Source: JAVBKV01 sp031553885
GTDB taxonomy: Bacteria > Bacteroidota > Bacteroidia > Bacteroidales > Azobacteroidaceae
Length of the DNA: 64,000 nt
NCBI GenBank assembly: GCA_031553885.1
Contig: JAVBKV010000048.1
Location: forward strand, 1-64,000
Direction: 5' to 3'
Notes under the pieces: generated by a model
What the model saw: only the letters and a program-made list of their open reading frames with translations
The model's database searches: none
Told to the model about the DNA's origin: nothing
Shown: piece after piece, positions 26,637 through 35,558 of the stretch
How the letters are laid out: each line of letters starts with the position of its first letter
Numbering within the stretch: position 1 is the first letter of the stretch
Translations under genes and position numbers: made by a program

Positions 26637-29021
26637 CTATTCTTTATCATCATTATTATAATAAGAGCTATGCTTGTTATAATATGAATTTTTTCCGTAA
26701 TACCGTCTGCTGCCGTAATAATTACTCTTGATATTAATATCGTTATAAACAATAGCAATGTTATCAATCGCATCCTCCCGGAGTTCTTTGATTGTTGTCT
26801 TGAAAAAGTTCCGGTTGGTTTTTTCATTCCGAACCACATAGAGAACGAGATCAACCTGACGAGCCAGGAAATAAGCATCAGAAACCAAACCAACAGGACT
26901 ACAGTCCAATATAACAAAATCATACCTTTCATTCAATTCTTTCAAAAGATCTTTAGTTTCTTCAGAGCGAATTAATTCACTGGGATTGGGAGGTATAATT
27001 CCGGCAGGTACAAAGTCAAATCCATATTCAGGATGAGTTATAATCAAATCATCCAGTTTCACTTGTCCGGCAAGTAAATTAGATACCCCTTTTTGCTCCC
27101 GGGAGACATTCATAGACTTAGTCAGAGCCGGACGACGTAAGTCAAAGTCCACAATAATAACCTTTGCCTCTGAGAATTGATAAATACCAGCAAGGTTGGT
27201 AGCTATAAATGTTTTTCCATCCTGAGGTTCCGTAGAAGTTATCAATATGGAAATTCCTTTTTCTTTTTTGGCTACATACTCAACCCTGGATCTCAAGCTT
27301 CGGAAACATTCCGTAAAGCTGGATTTGGGATAATATTTAACAACAACCTGTTCTTTTTTATTTGAACGTTCAATGGTACCCAGAATAGGCAAATTGGATA
27401 TTTTCTCCACTTCATCGCGTGTCTGGATAGAAAATTTGAAGAAAAATTCTTTACAGGTTACAAACAGAGCCGGGATCAGCAATCCAATGGCAATAAACAA
27501 CAGATAAGTATTGAATTTATCAGAGTAGTTCACAATACTTTTTACCCGGGGTTCATCAATAATCAGGTTATCCGGAGCATTGGATGCTTTTTGGATCTGA
27601 TTCTCCATTCTCTTCTGTAACAGATAATTATAGTAACTATCATTAATTTTGAAATCCCGTTCATAATTCATAAATCTGCGCTCCTGTTGCGGCAGGTTTG
27701 CTATTTCTGCCATCGTCTTTCCATATCGTTGCTGAACGCTTTCCTCTTCAAATTTGATAGAATTGTTCTGCATGGCAATCGCCTCTTTCAGGCTACGCTT
27801 TATATCTTCCAACTGACCTGCATTTTTCTTGTAGATGGGACTTTCCGGACCCAACATTTTCATATCGGCAATCAATATATTGTATTGATTGATCAAAGCA
27901 CTTAACTGAGGACTTGAAATAATCGTTGAAGGATCGGCCAGCACATCATTACCTTTCTGACTCAAATAATTGGATAAATAATTTACATAATTTTTTTTGA
28001 GTTGAATTTCTGATTTCCGTTGATCCAGTTCATCCAGAATCTTCGATTTACTCCCCGATTTATCCTGTGTATAAATACCTGTCTGGGCCTGATAAGAATC
28101 CAATTTGGAAACAGAAGAACTGATTGAATCTTTGATGATAGCCAGTTGATTATCCAAAAATTCAATTGCTTTTTCTGCTGTTTGGTTCTTACGCTCCAAA
28201 TTATCATTGAAAAAAGTCTTATTCAATATATCCAAAAACTCAACATCTCTTTCGGCTACCTTTCCCAGCAAAGATATTTCCATGACAGATGAGCCTTCCA
28301 CTAAAAGACGATAGGACAGTCCGCCGCTGTATTGGGCAACCAGGAATTCTTTAGAAAGAAATCTAAACCACAAGTCAAATTTGGGATTAATAAAGAATTC
28401 TGTTTTCTGGATGTCTATAAAAAACAAGGAGTGTTGGATGGACTCTCCATATTTTCCTTTTATCGTAAAAGCAGGTATCGCATCATTACCGTGAAAAATA
28501 ATTTCGTAGGTATCATTATCAATCCCCTTTATTTCAAATTCCAACCCATATGAGTGGCCTGCAATAAAAGAAGCCTCAATGGCAACAGGAGCTTTTTTAT
28601 AATGAACATAGTTCTTAAAACGACCCCTTGTATAAACTTCATTAGTCAGGTTCATTTGAGATACAACCTTAGATATAAGGTTGTATGACCCATACATAAT
28701 CATCTGATTATTAATATTACGAAGTCCAGGGCCAATCGAGGAACCGGAAGTCAAATCGTTCCGAAAACTACTTTTATTTGTTTCATCGATTAAGATTGTC
28801 GAAGCAGTCCGGTAAGTCGGAGTCCAGGTCTTATTTTTCAAATAAGCCAAACCGAAGGCCAAGACAAAACCAATAACAAACAAATACCAGTACTTTAGTA
28901 TCTTGAGGATCCAGGATATGAAGTCAAACGAGCCTGAGCTCCCGTTTTGAGAAGAAGGAAATATATTATTGCCGTAGGAATAACCGTAATTTCGTTCTGT
29001 ATAATTATTGTAGGGTTCCAC
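26637..29021 (-). CDS. Capsule chain-length regulator and tyrosine kinase (Wzc-like)
   Basis: 794 residues. A Wzz domain with helices at about 42-60 and 505-528 brackets a long periplasmic coiled-coil region. The cytoplasmic BY-kinase domain (about 560-765) has Walker A STEPQDGKT, Walker A' IIVDFDLRRPALTK and Walker B FVILDCSPVG. The tail (about 766-794) has eight Tyr in YY pairs, the usual autophosphorylation cluster. A second Tyr-rich patch occupies the first 16 residues. These proteins control assembly and export of exopolysaccharide together with an OPX protein. The start is GTG 29021, 12 bp after the second OPX gene; no ATG is available nearby. Confidence 0.93.
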   Translation of the reverse strand: MEPYNNYTERNYGYSYGNNIFPSSQNGSSGSFDFISWILKILKYWYLFVIGFVLAFGLAYLKNKTWTPTYRTASTILIDETNKSSFRNDLTSGSSIGPGLRNINNQMIMYGSYNLISKVVSQMNLTNEVYTRGRFKNYVHYKKAPVAIEASFIAGHSYGLEFEIKGIDNDTYEIIFHGNDAIPAFTIKGKYGESIQHSLFFIDIQKTEFFINPKFDLWFRFLSKEFLVAQYSGGLSYRLLVEGSSVMEISLLGKVAERDVEFLDILNKTFFNDNLERKNQTAEKAIEFLDNQLAIIKDSISSSVSKLDSYQAQTGIYTQDKSGSKSKILDELDQRKSEIQLKKNYVNYLSNYLSQKGNDVLADPSTIISSPQLSALINQYNILIADMKMLGPESPIYKKNAGQLEDIKRSLKEAIAMQNNSIKFEEESVQQRYGKTMAEIANLPQQERRFMNYERDFKINDSYYNYLLQKRMENQIQKASNAPDNLIIDEPRVKSIVNYSDKFNTYLLFIAIGLLIPALFVTCKEFFFKFSIQTRDEVEKISNLPILGTIERSNKKEQVVVKYYPKSSFTECFRSLRSRVEYVAKKEKGISILITSTEPQDGKTFIATNLAGIYQFSEAKVIIVDFDLRRPALTKSMNVSREQKGVSNLLAGQVKLDDLIITHPEYGFDFVPAGIIPPNPSELIRSEETKDLLKELNERYDFVILDCSPVGLVSDAYFLARQVDLVLYVVRNEKTNRNFFKTTIKELREDAIDNIAIVYNDINIKSNYYGSRRYYGKNSYYNKHSSYYNNDDKE

Positions 29022-29033
29022 CGTTTATATAAC

Positions 29034-29786
29034 TTAAATTTTAAATAAAGACATTACTATCACAATTAAAGAAACCGGTGCCAAAAACATGGAAACAAAA
29101 GAAGACACCGAATCTACCCGAAAAAAAGAATTGGAATTTGTGGGAATATAAATGACATCATTCGGTCTTACATAATAATATTCGGATTCAATAATTGATT
29201 CTTTTCTTAAATCGAATGTTTTAACCTCATCCCCATTTATTCCTTTACGAATTACCTTAATATGCTTTTTATCCCCGACAGAAGAAATATCTCCTGCCAT
29301 GGCTAAAGCCTGAAAAATATTCAGATTCTCTTTGTACATATAGAACTGGCCTTTTCCGTTATCTCCCTGAACATAGAAATAATTATTAGCCAATGATATT
29401 TTCACTTCGGAATCAATAACAACACTTTTAAACGCTTCCGTAATTGTTTTTTCCGCTTCCTTCAATGTCATTCCGCTTATCTTCACACGGCCAATTGTAG
29501 GAAGCACCACACACCCATCTTCATAAATCCGGTAAGTATTTGCAGACTGAAGACTTGATGCTCCGGATCCGCCGTTATACAAGCGCTGAGTTTCCAAGCT
29601 GGAAGTCATTAAATAATAAACAATCTCATCGTTAACACAAAGACGATATTGCTGAAAAGGCACCATACTATACTCTTTATTTTGTCCTTCTTCCTGCAAA
29701 TAATTTTTTTGCTTATTTGTAATACAGGAAGAGAACAAGCAAATAAAGAACAATACGAAAACCGATATTTTATATGATTGTTTCAT
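29034..29786 (-). CDS. Polysaccharide export (OPX) lipoprotein, second copy
   Basis: 250 residues with a lipoprotein signal ending in FICLFSSC. The poly-export domain (about 45-140: RLCVNDEIVYYLM, VVLPTIGRVKISG) and SLBB-type region (about 150-215: YVRPNDVIYIPTN) are followed by a C-terminal hydrophobic helix. ATG 29786 was chosen because GAGGAA sits 8 nt upstream; an ATG at 29801 overlaps the previous stop (TAATG). It resembles the gene immediately upstream and is probably its duplicate. It forms the outer-membrane or periplasmic conduit with Wzc. Confidence 0.9.
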   Translation of the reverse strand: MKQSYKISVFVLFFICLFSSCITNKQKNYLQEEGQNKEYSMVPFQQYRLCVNDEIVYYLMTSSLETQRLYNGGSGASSLQSANTYRIYEDGCVVLPTIGRVKISGMTLKEAEKTITEAFKSVVIDSEVKISLANNYFYVQGDNGKGQFYMYKENLNIFQALAMAGDISSVGDKKHIKVIRKGINGDEVKTFDLRKESIIESEYYYVRPNDVIYIPTNSNSFFRVDSVSSFVSMFLAPVSLIVIVMSLFKI

Positions 29787-29800
29787 TGTTGTATTCCTCA

Positions 29801-30586
29801 TTATTTCGTCAAATTATAAATCATTATACCCACAGAACCGATTGTAGAAATAATCGCAAATACGGACCCGAATGAACTGAGTCCCCAAAATTGCCTCTTC
29901 AACGGTTGAATATAAATCACATCATTGGGTTGAATGTAATAAAATTCGGAATTCACAACATCAGCACTTCGTAGATCAAACGTTTTTCTGATGGTCCCGG
30001 TCGCAGTCTGACGAATAATGTTCACATGTGACCGGTCTCCATAAAGATTCACGTCCCCACTTTGAGACAAAGCCTGAAAAATAGTAGTTTGTTCTTTCGC
30101 AATCGGATACCGGCCCGCTCTGGACTCTCCGATTACACTAAAATAGCGATTACCTAAGCTTACCTGAACCAGGCAACTTCCTCCTTCTTTCAACATCTTC
30201 TCATTAATGGTACGCTCCAATTCTTCCTGTATTTCCAGGGTTGTTTTACCGACCACATGAAGATCCCCTACATAAGGAAAATAAATAGTTCCTTCCGGAG
30301 TGACAGACAATGCACGAAGCTTAGATTCTTCAGAAGACCCTGATCCTCCCTGAACTGAGAATAAACTGTACAAAGCTCCCGTTTGTGATGATTCGGAAGG
30401 GACAGAGACAAAAACATTCAGTTCGTCTCCCGGTTTGATTGTGTATTCCCCAATAGCAGCAACCTCAGGATAAGCGGGAATGCTTCCTCCCGGCTCTCTC
30501 AATAAGTTAGTTTGCTTTGTAGTCAAACAAGAAGTAAGCAAAACCACCTGAAACAATGCCACAAAAACAATTTTGATTCTTTTCAT
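29801..30586 (-). CDS. Polysaccharide export (OPX) lipoprotein, first copy
   Basis: 261 residues. Signal peptide with lipobox LLTSC (Cys at 20), poly-export domain (EYTIKPGDELNVFVSVP; TIYFPYVGDLHVVG), SLBB-like part (VIGESRAGRYPI; YIQPNDVIYIQPLKRQFWG), and a C-terminal membrane-spanning stretch typical of short Bacteroidota OPX proteins. It shares T-K-Q-x-N-L-L/Y-L layout and the Y-I-Q/V-R-P-N-D-V-I-Y-I block with the next gene. It lies 78 bp after def on the same strand, so it is likely part of a longer operon starting with the WcaJ-like gene. Confidence 0.9.
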   Translation of the reverse strand: MKRIKIVFVALFQVVLLTSCLTTKQTNLLREPGGSIPAYPEVAAIGEYTIKPGDELNVFVSVPSESSQTGALYSLFSVQGGSGSSEESKLRALSVTPEGTIYFPYVGDLHVVGKTTLEIQEELERTINEKMLKEGGSCLVQVSLGNRYFSVIGESRAGRYPIAKEQTTIFQALSQSGDVNLYGDRSHVNIIRQTATGTIRKTFDLRSADVVNSEFYYIQPNDVIYIQPLKRQFWGLSSFGSVFAIISTIGSVGIMIYNLTK

Positions 30587-30664
30587 TCTAAAATTTTATG
30601 TATGTGCCTTATATTTTTGTGTATATTTCAACAACTCTTCATTTTGGCTGCAATAACCATACCA

Positions 30665-31225
30665 TTATTTTTTACCAACCGGCTTCACCTTATAAAAACA
30701 CCGGATGTCTCCCTTAATCATTTTGTTCAATTTCGAACGGATCATTTGTTTACGAATACCGGAAATATGATCGACAAAAAGAATTCCTTCCAAATGGTCG
30801 TATTCATGTTGGATTACACGGGCTTTATACCCTTCGTATACCTCATCGTGGGGTTTCAGGTTTTCATCCAGATACTGGATGCGAATCCTGTTTTTACGGG
30901 GAACCTTCTCATGAATATCCGGGATAGAGAGACAGCCCTCATCCATAATGACCTCTTCCCCATCGGCTTCCAATATATGAGCATTGATAAATACTTTTTT
31001 AAACCCGGCAAAAGAAGGTTCATCCTCCGCCAGTGGACTCAAGTCAATCACTAATATCCGGTCTTCCAAGCCAATCTGAGGAGCAGCCAATCCAACTCCT
31101 TCGGCATTATACATAGTTTCGAACATATCATTAATTAATTCCTTCAAATTAGGATAATCCAATGGTATGTCCTTTGTAACTTTCCTTAAAACCGGCTGTC
31201 CGTATAAATAAACAGGTAAAATCAT
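30665..31225 (-). CDS. def: Peptide deformylase
   Basis: 186 residues; removes the formyl group from nascent N-terminal Met. All three motifs are present: [10 protein letters not shown] (about 44-53), [13 protein letters not shown] (about 97-109), and HEYDHLEG (about 139-146) with the two metal-binding His. Cys in motif 2 is the third ligand. Its ATG overlaps the ruvX stop by 4 bp (ATGA), indicating coupled translation. Confidence 0.97.
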   Translation of the reverse strand: MILPVYLYGQPVLRKVTKDIPLDYPNLKELINDMFETMYNAEGVGLAAPQIGLEDRILVIDLSPLAEDEPSFAGFKKVFINAHILEADGEEVIMDEGCLSIPDIHEKVPRKNRIRIQYLDENLKPHDEVYEGYKARVIQHEYDHLEGILFVDHISGIRKQMIRSKLNKMIKGDIRCFYKVKPVGKK

Positions 31226-31638
31226 CTTCTAATTGTCTCTAAATAAGATTGTAACAAAATAGTTGCACTTAACTCGTCAACCAAGGCTTTATTACGTCGG
31301 TCCATTTTCTTTAGTCCTCCGGCAATCATGGCCTGATGAGCCAGCACTGACGTAAAACGTTCGTCGACCATTTTAAGTTCTACATGAGGGATTGCTTGTT
31401 GCAATTTTTTCCGGAAAGAATCGATCCAACGCATATTTTCCGATGGCTCGTAGTTCATCTGACGAGGTTCTCCCAATATTATTAGATCCACATTTTCTTT
31501 TAATAAATACTCTTTCAAATAATCTATCACTTTGTCTCCCGGCAAAGTAATTAACCCTCCGGCAATAAGCTTCAATGGATCAGAAACCGCAATACCGGTT
31601 CTTTTTTTCCCATAATCAATTGCAATTATCCTTCCCAT
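31222..31638 (-). CDS. ruvX: Holliday junction resolvase-like YqgF/RuvX
   Basis: 138 residues, standard size. An RNase H-like fold: [17 protein letters not shown] at the N-terminus (first catalytic Asp), LGEPRQMNY in the middle, and [11 protein letters not shown] with the Glu/Asp pair. The family is linked to Holliday junction resolution and 16S rRNA 5'-end processing. ATG 31638 ([10 protein letters not shown]) fits the fold better than the start four codons earlier. It lies 34 bp after the FemAB-like gene and is translationally coupled to def. Confidence 0.93.
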   Translation of the reverse strand: MGRIIAIDYGKKRTGIAVSDPLKLIAGGLITLPGDKVIDYLKEYLLKENVDLIILGEPRQMNYEPSENMRWIDSFRKKLQQAIPHVELKMVDERFTSVLAHQAMIAGGLKKMDRRNKALVDELSATILLQSYLETIRR

Positions 31639-31672
31639 TTTAAGCTGCAAAGGTAATAAAATTATAACAATC

Positions 31673-32686
31673 CTACTCTCTATAAGCAGGAAAAAAGGAA
31701 TCTTTCAACATTCGGCCTTTATATTTTTTAAAAATTAAATCTTCATAGATTTCTTCATTGTGGATGTATTTCCAGGCCGAAAAGACAAAATATAACGTTG
31801 AAAATTGGGTTTTAAATAAAAACAAAGAATCGTTTTCTCCACCAAAACCGCCTCCCAAATGAACGAATTTCATCTGGTTACGAATTCCTGTCTTTCGCGC
31901 CTCATCCCAAATTATTTTCATGGGACTTTCTGACAGATACTCGTTTTTCGTTGCACTCAGATGAACCTGCATAATGTCATCACACAGGGTAATAATAGAC
32001 CCTCCTAGTATTTTCCCATCTTTAAATGCCAACAACAACTTAGAATGAATGGTATTCAGAAACTGATAAAAATAATCCTGTGAAAAATAATAAAAACGAC
32101 TGGCACCCACTCGCTTCATATTTTCTTCGTAAATGGCTATAAATGCATCAATATCATTTTTACCTGTTGCAAATCTCACCACAACCCCGTTTTTATTCAA
32201 TCGGTTAATATCATTTTTAAGTGAATGACTGTAATGGCTTCGTTGTATTGCATCCGGCAAATTCAAATCAATGCAAACAGTTGTATTCAAATCAACGACC
32301 TCCCCAAGTCCCGATAAAAACTGTTGTTGTTCAGAAAAAAGCGGATGCAACCGGGAAAAAGCAGAAACCACCTTCCGGGAATCAAAAAAACAAAGGAGTT
32401 CTTTCTGAAAATCATCAATGAGTGATCGTTCCGGATTCCGGACATTCGCCAGTGGACCACAATATCCATATACGGAGGTAATATCAAAGTACTCTGTTCC
32501 CTCAATTGGCCTTACAATGAAAGGAAAGGCAAACGCCCCCCCCTCTCTGTCATAGTAAAACAATAAAGGTGTGCCTGAGTGATCCAACGCATGGTATTCG
32601 GATAAATAGTAAAAATCATGAAACTTCATGGAACGAATAATTTCATTCCACCTGCCGGCTTTTTCAAGAGAGAGTATTTCGACCAT
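31673..32686 (-). CDS. FemAB/GNAT-type acyltransferase
   Basis: 337 residues, resembling the FemAB/BioF2-like acetyltransferase group (two GNAT-like lobes). Recognisable stretches are SVYGYCGPLANVRN near 70-84, SLKNDINRLNKNGVVVRFATG near 157-177, and KILGGSIITLCDDIMQVHLS near 227-246. Such enzymes transfer aminoacyl or acyl groups to cell-wall or surface-glycan precursors. The first base of its ATG is the last base of the upstream WcaJ-like stop (TGATG), so the two are coupled and it may modify the same polysaccharide. The substrate is not known. Confidence 0.75.
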   Translation of the reverse strand: MVEILSLEKAGRWNEIIRSMKFHDFYYLSEYHALDHSGTPLLFYYDREGGAFAFPFIVRPIEGTEYFDITSVYGYCGPLANVRNPERSLIDDFQKELLCFFDSRKVVSAFSRLHPLFSEQQQFLSGLGEVVDLNTTVCIDLNLPDAIQRSHYSHSLKNDINRLNKNGVVVRFATGKNDIDAFIAIYEENMKRVGASRFYYFSQDYFYQFLNTIHSKLLLAFKDGKILGGSIITLCDDIMQVHLSATKNEYLSESPMKIIWDEARKTGIRNQMKFVHLGGGFGGENDSLFLFKTQFSTLYFVFSAWKYIHNEEIYEDLIFKKYKGRMLKDSFFPAYRE

Positions 32687-34092
32687 CAATAGGCGTTTTT
32701 TTCTCCTTTAAACATATTAATAATCGTTACCACAACTATTTTCATATCCAGTAAAAAAGACCAGTTTTCAATATACCAGACATCCATTTTCACCCGGCCT
32801 TCCATTTGCTCCATAGTTCTGGTTTCCCCACGATAACCATGCACCTGAGCCCAGCCGGTAATCCCAGGCTTCACCAAATGACGAACCATGTATTTATCGA
32901 TCACAGCGGAGTAAAGTTCAGTATGTTTCAACATGTGAGGACGGGGTCCGACCACGCTCATATCTCCTTTCAAAACATTATAAAACTGAGGAATTTCATC
33001 TAAATTTGTACGTCTTAGAAATTGTCCGATTCTGGTTGTACGCGGATCATATTTTTCGGCCTGTTTTTCATCAGCTGCCTCATTCACTTTCATGGAACGG
33101 AATTTATAACAATAAAAATCTTTTCCATAAATTCCGGTTCGTATTTGTTTAAAAATAACAGGACCCGGGGAAGAGAACTTGATCAGAAGACCAAAAATAA
33201 GATACCCGACCGGAAATAAAGTAAGCAGAAAAACGAGTGAAAAGAAAAAATCAAAAGACCGCTTAAGCATCCGGTTGTATACATACTGTAAAGGTTCAGA
33301 CCGAACAGCCATTACCGGCAAAGACTCTATAATTTCCAGAGTGAGGCGTTTTTTTACATAGCGGGAAAACTCAGGAACGATATAGAAGCGGATCATGTTT
33401 TTTTCCGCAAAATTAAATAGCCTTATAATTTTCTCATCCTGTGAGTTCGGTAGCGTACAATAAATTTCATCAATATCGTTCTCCAATGAAAAGTTTTCCA
33501 CTTCATGGGTCATTCCCAAATAATTAGGAAGCGTATTTTTCAATAAAATATTATCATCAAAAAAACCATAGACATGAAATCCATACGCCAATTCTTTTTT
33601 CATCTCAGCATACAAATCCATACCGTTCTTACCGGCACCGACAATAATCACCCTTCTAAAATTGCGCCCGATACTTCTGTATCGTTTCAAGGCTTCCCTG
33701 GCACAGATCCGCCAGCAAGTAAAAATAAGAAATATAACCAGATAAAGAAACAAAATAAAATGAACCGGGAACCGAACAACGTCTAATTTTAAAAAAACCA
33801 GGCAGGTTATAAAAAAGATGGCATGCATGGCTACAAGCGATAAAGAACGCTGTACGACTTTATCTACAAAGAGGACAGGGACATAAATCTTAACCGGGAC
33901 AAAATAGAGAACGGCAAAATAGCAAAAATTGAATAACAGTATAATAATTCTCAATTTGGCATTAATGTCCGTTAACAAATCTGTCTTTGTCCAATAATAT
34001 ACCAAAAAGAAAACAAGATTTAATACAATCAGGTCGCCCAAAATGATCAACCACTTGATTAAAAATCCATATCCTCCTTTATCTTTATTCAT
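32686..34092 (-). CDS. Undecaprenyl-phosphate glucose/hexose phosphotransferase (WcaJ-like)
   Basis: 468 residues. Four N-terminal membrane helices, a CoA_binding_3-type domain with RRVIIVGAGKNGMDLYAEM (about 144-162), then a re-entrant helix and the bac_transf catalytic domain (about 285-468: SSPGPVIFKQIRTGIYGKDF; KFRSMKVNEAADE; VGPRPH; LVKPGITGWAQVHGYRGET). These start exopolysaccharide repeat units by placing a sugar-1-phosphate on undecaprenyl phosphate. A full promoter lies upstream at 34107-34137. First gene of a probable seven-gene run down to the Wzc kinase. Confidence 0.93.
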   Translation of the reverse strand: MNKDKGGYGFLIKWLIILGDLIVLNLVFFLVYYWTKTDLLTDINAKLRIIILLFNFCYFAVLYFVPVKIYVPVLFVDKVVQRSLSLVAMHAIFFITCLVFLKLDVVRFPVHFILFLYLVIFLIFTCWRICAREALKRYRSIGRNFRRVIIVGAGKNGMDLYAEMKKELAYGFHVYGFFDDNILLKNTLPNYLGMTHEVENFSLENDIDEIYCTLPNSQDEKIIRLFNFAEKNMIRFYIVPEFSRYVKKRLTLEIIESLPVMAVRSEPLQYVYNRMLKRSFDFFFSLVFLLTLFPVGYLIFGLLIKFSSPGPVIFKQIRTGIYGKDFYCYKFRSMKVNEAADEKQAEKYDPRTTRIGQFLRRTNLDEIPQFYNVLKGDMSVVGPRPHMLKHTELYSAVIDKYMVRHLVKPGITGWAQVHGYRGETRTMEQMEGRVKMDVWYIENWSFLLDMKIVVVTIINMFKGEKNAY

Positions 34093-34106
34093 ATTTTTTC
34101 AACATG

Positions 34107-34137
34107 CAAATTTAGCTTTTATATGTTTGTAAAACAA
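34107..34137 (-). promoter_or_regulatory. Promoter of the WcaJ-like/capsule operon
   Basis: On the minus strand TTG (34135-34137), a 20-nt spacer and TAAATTTG (34107-34114) match the consensus; the ATG is 14 bp downstream. It adjoins the T-run of the OmpA terminator. Confidence 0.7.
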
Positions 34138-34168
34138 AAAAAAAGGCACCTAAATTTAGGTGCCTTTT
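34134..34168 (-). terminator. Terminator of the OmpA-family gene
   Basis: A perfect 28-bp palindrome (34141-34168), with a T-run opposite 34136-34144 on the minus strand. Positioned 23 bp after the OmpA stop. Confidence 0.88.
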
Positions 34169-34191
34169 AGTATTCTTATTAATACTCTTTT

Positions 34192-35367
34192 TTATTGAGT
34201 TTTCATGATAACAACGCGGTTCCAGTTATTTTCCGGATACGGTTGTTCGTCAGAACCTTTCCATTCAACGATAATATTTTCAGTAGGAATGTTGTATTTG
34301 GTTGTCAATTCTTTAGCAACAGCTTTCGCACGTTTTTCAGAAAGTCCCAGGTTATATTTACCTGTACCTGTTTTCTTATCTGCATAACCGACAACTTTAA
34401 TTTTTTCTCCTGTATTCTTCATGAATTCAGCTGTGTTATAAACACTGATTTGTTGATTAGCATCAATCTTAGAACTATTCAAACGGAAGAACACAACATT
34501 CGGAACATAATTGATTTCATTAACAACGGTAGGAGCTGTTTTCGGGCATTCCGGACAAGAAACCGGTCTCTTAGACAGTTGTTCGTTTTCAGCACGAAGA
34601 GCATTGATTTTATTGTTGAAATCGTTGATCAAAGCATAATCCATCGGTTCTACAGCCTCAAAATTAGTCTTACCTAATTTGAATGTCAAACCGGCAGTAG
34701 CTCCAAGAATAGCTTCATTTTCAGCATCATGCTCTACTCTGTCGAAATAATCGGGAACAAATTGAGCTCCCAGATCAAAATCCAGGTTTACACGATTGCT
34801 CAAACGGAATCCGAACATAATACCACTGTTAATGGAAACTACGTTAGAATAGCGTTGGTATTGAGTAGACACTCCATATGTAACAGGAGCAACCACATCT
34901 TCATCCAGTTGGAAACGGTGAGCAAAACCTAACCCTACATAAGGAGTAAAGTTAAACAATTTGCTTTCAGAATATTTACCCCAGTAATTAGCAAGATTCC
35001 ACATTGCGTCCAAATGTAGATTGTAATACTTATCATGTTGCATGTAAGCTCCATCATTTTCAAACCCGTGTGCAGTTCCTCCCTGAGCTTTCAAACGAAC
35101 TCCCCAATAAGGACTGAACCATTTTCCCACAGACAAAGTAGGCATCAAAGAGATACGATTTGCGAAATCAGCATCATTATCATTATCACCAAAAAACACT
35201 TGACCTCCAGCTCCTAGATGAATAAACCAGTTATCACCGGCTTTGTTTCTTTTGAATGGAGTCTTGTAACCTGCAGTCTGACTTTCATACTTTGTTTGAG
35301 TATCTTGGGCAAACGTATAAAACGAAAAGCTCAACAAGAGACTGAGAAGTAAGATTTTTGTTTTCAT
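34192..35367 (-). CDS. OmpA-family outer-membrane protein
   Basis: 391 residues with a signal peptide (MKTKILLLSLLLSFSFYTFA). An N-terminal beta-barrel (about 45-235) is followed by a coiled-coil/Cys-Pro linker (ALRAENEQLSKRPVSCPECP) and a C-terminal OmpA peptidoglycan-binding domain (about 285-391: VVFFRLNSSKID, VVGYADKKTGTGKYN, LSEKRAKAVAKEL). It tethers the outer membrane to the wall and is typically abundant. A strong promoter and a strong terminator frame it as a single-gene unit. ATG 35367 is used; a TTG two codons earlier is not needed. Confidence 0.93.
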   Translation of the reverse strand: MKTKILLLSLLLSFSFYTFAQDTQTKYESQTAGYKTPFKRNKAGDNWFIHLGAGGQVFFGDNDNDADFANRISLMPTLSVGKWFSPYWGVRLKAQGGTAHGFENDGAYMQHDKYYNLHLDAMWNLANYWGKYSESKLFNFTPYVGLGFAHRFQLDEDVVAPVTYGVSTQYQRYSNVVSINSGIMFGFRLSNRVNLDFDLGAQFVPDYFDRVEHDAENEAILGATAGLTFKLGKTNFEAVEPMDYALINDFNNKINALRAENEQLSKRPVSCPECPKTAPTVVNEINYVPNVVFFRLNSSKIDANQQISVYNTAEFMKNTGEKIKVVGYADKKTGTGKYNLGLSEKRAKAVAKELTTKYNIPTENIIVEWKGSDEQPYPENNWNRVVIMKTQ

Positions 35368-35430
35368 AACCAAATTATTAAGTTAAATTAAAATAGTATC
35401 AACGCTAAAAAACTGCCTTAAAAATCATGC

Positions 35431-35461
35431 CAAATATAGACAATTTTATAATAATAGCCAA
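35431..35461 (-). promoter_or_regulatory. Promoter of the OmpA-family gene
   Basis: On the minus strand TTG (35459-35461), a 20-nt spacer and TATATTTG (35431-35438). The leader before the ATG would be about 58 nt. Confidence 0.75.
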
Positions 35462-35470
35462 AAATCCATA

Positions 35471-35497
35471 AAAAAAACGACAAAAAGAGCGCTTTTT
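35471..35497 (-). terminator. Weak terminator after gmd
   Basis: A 6-bp A/T-rich stem (35482-35487 with 35492-35497) has an AGCG loop. On the minus strand, T-runs follow opposite 35482-35486 and 35471-35477. Confidence 0.4.
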
Positions 35498-35558
35498 ATG
35501 CGATCCAGCCATAAAATTACAACAATAAATCCAAATAATTGTTTACAAAACGGCCGTT

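Noticed and set aside
30587..30664. Invertible promoter before the OPX genes
   Set aside because: No inverted repeats flank the region and no invertase gene is nearby; a phase-variable switch is not supported.
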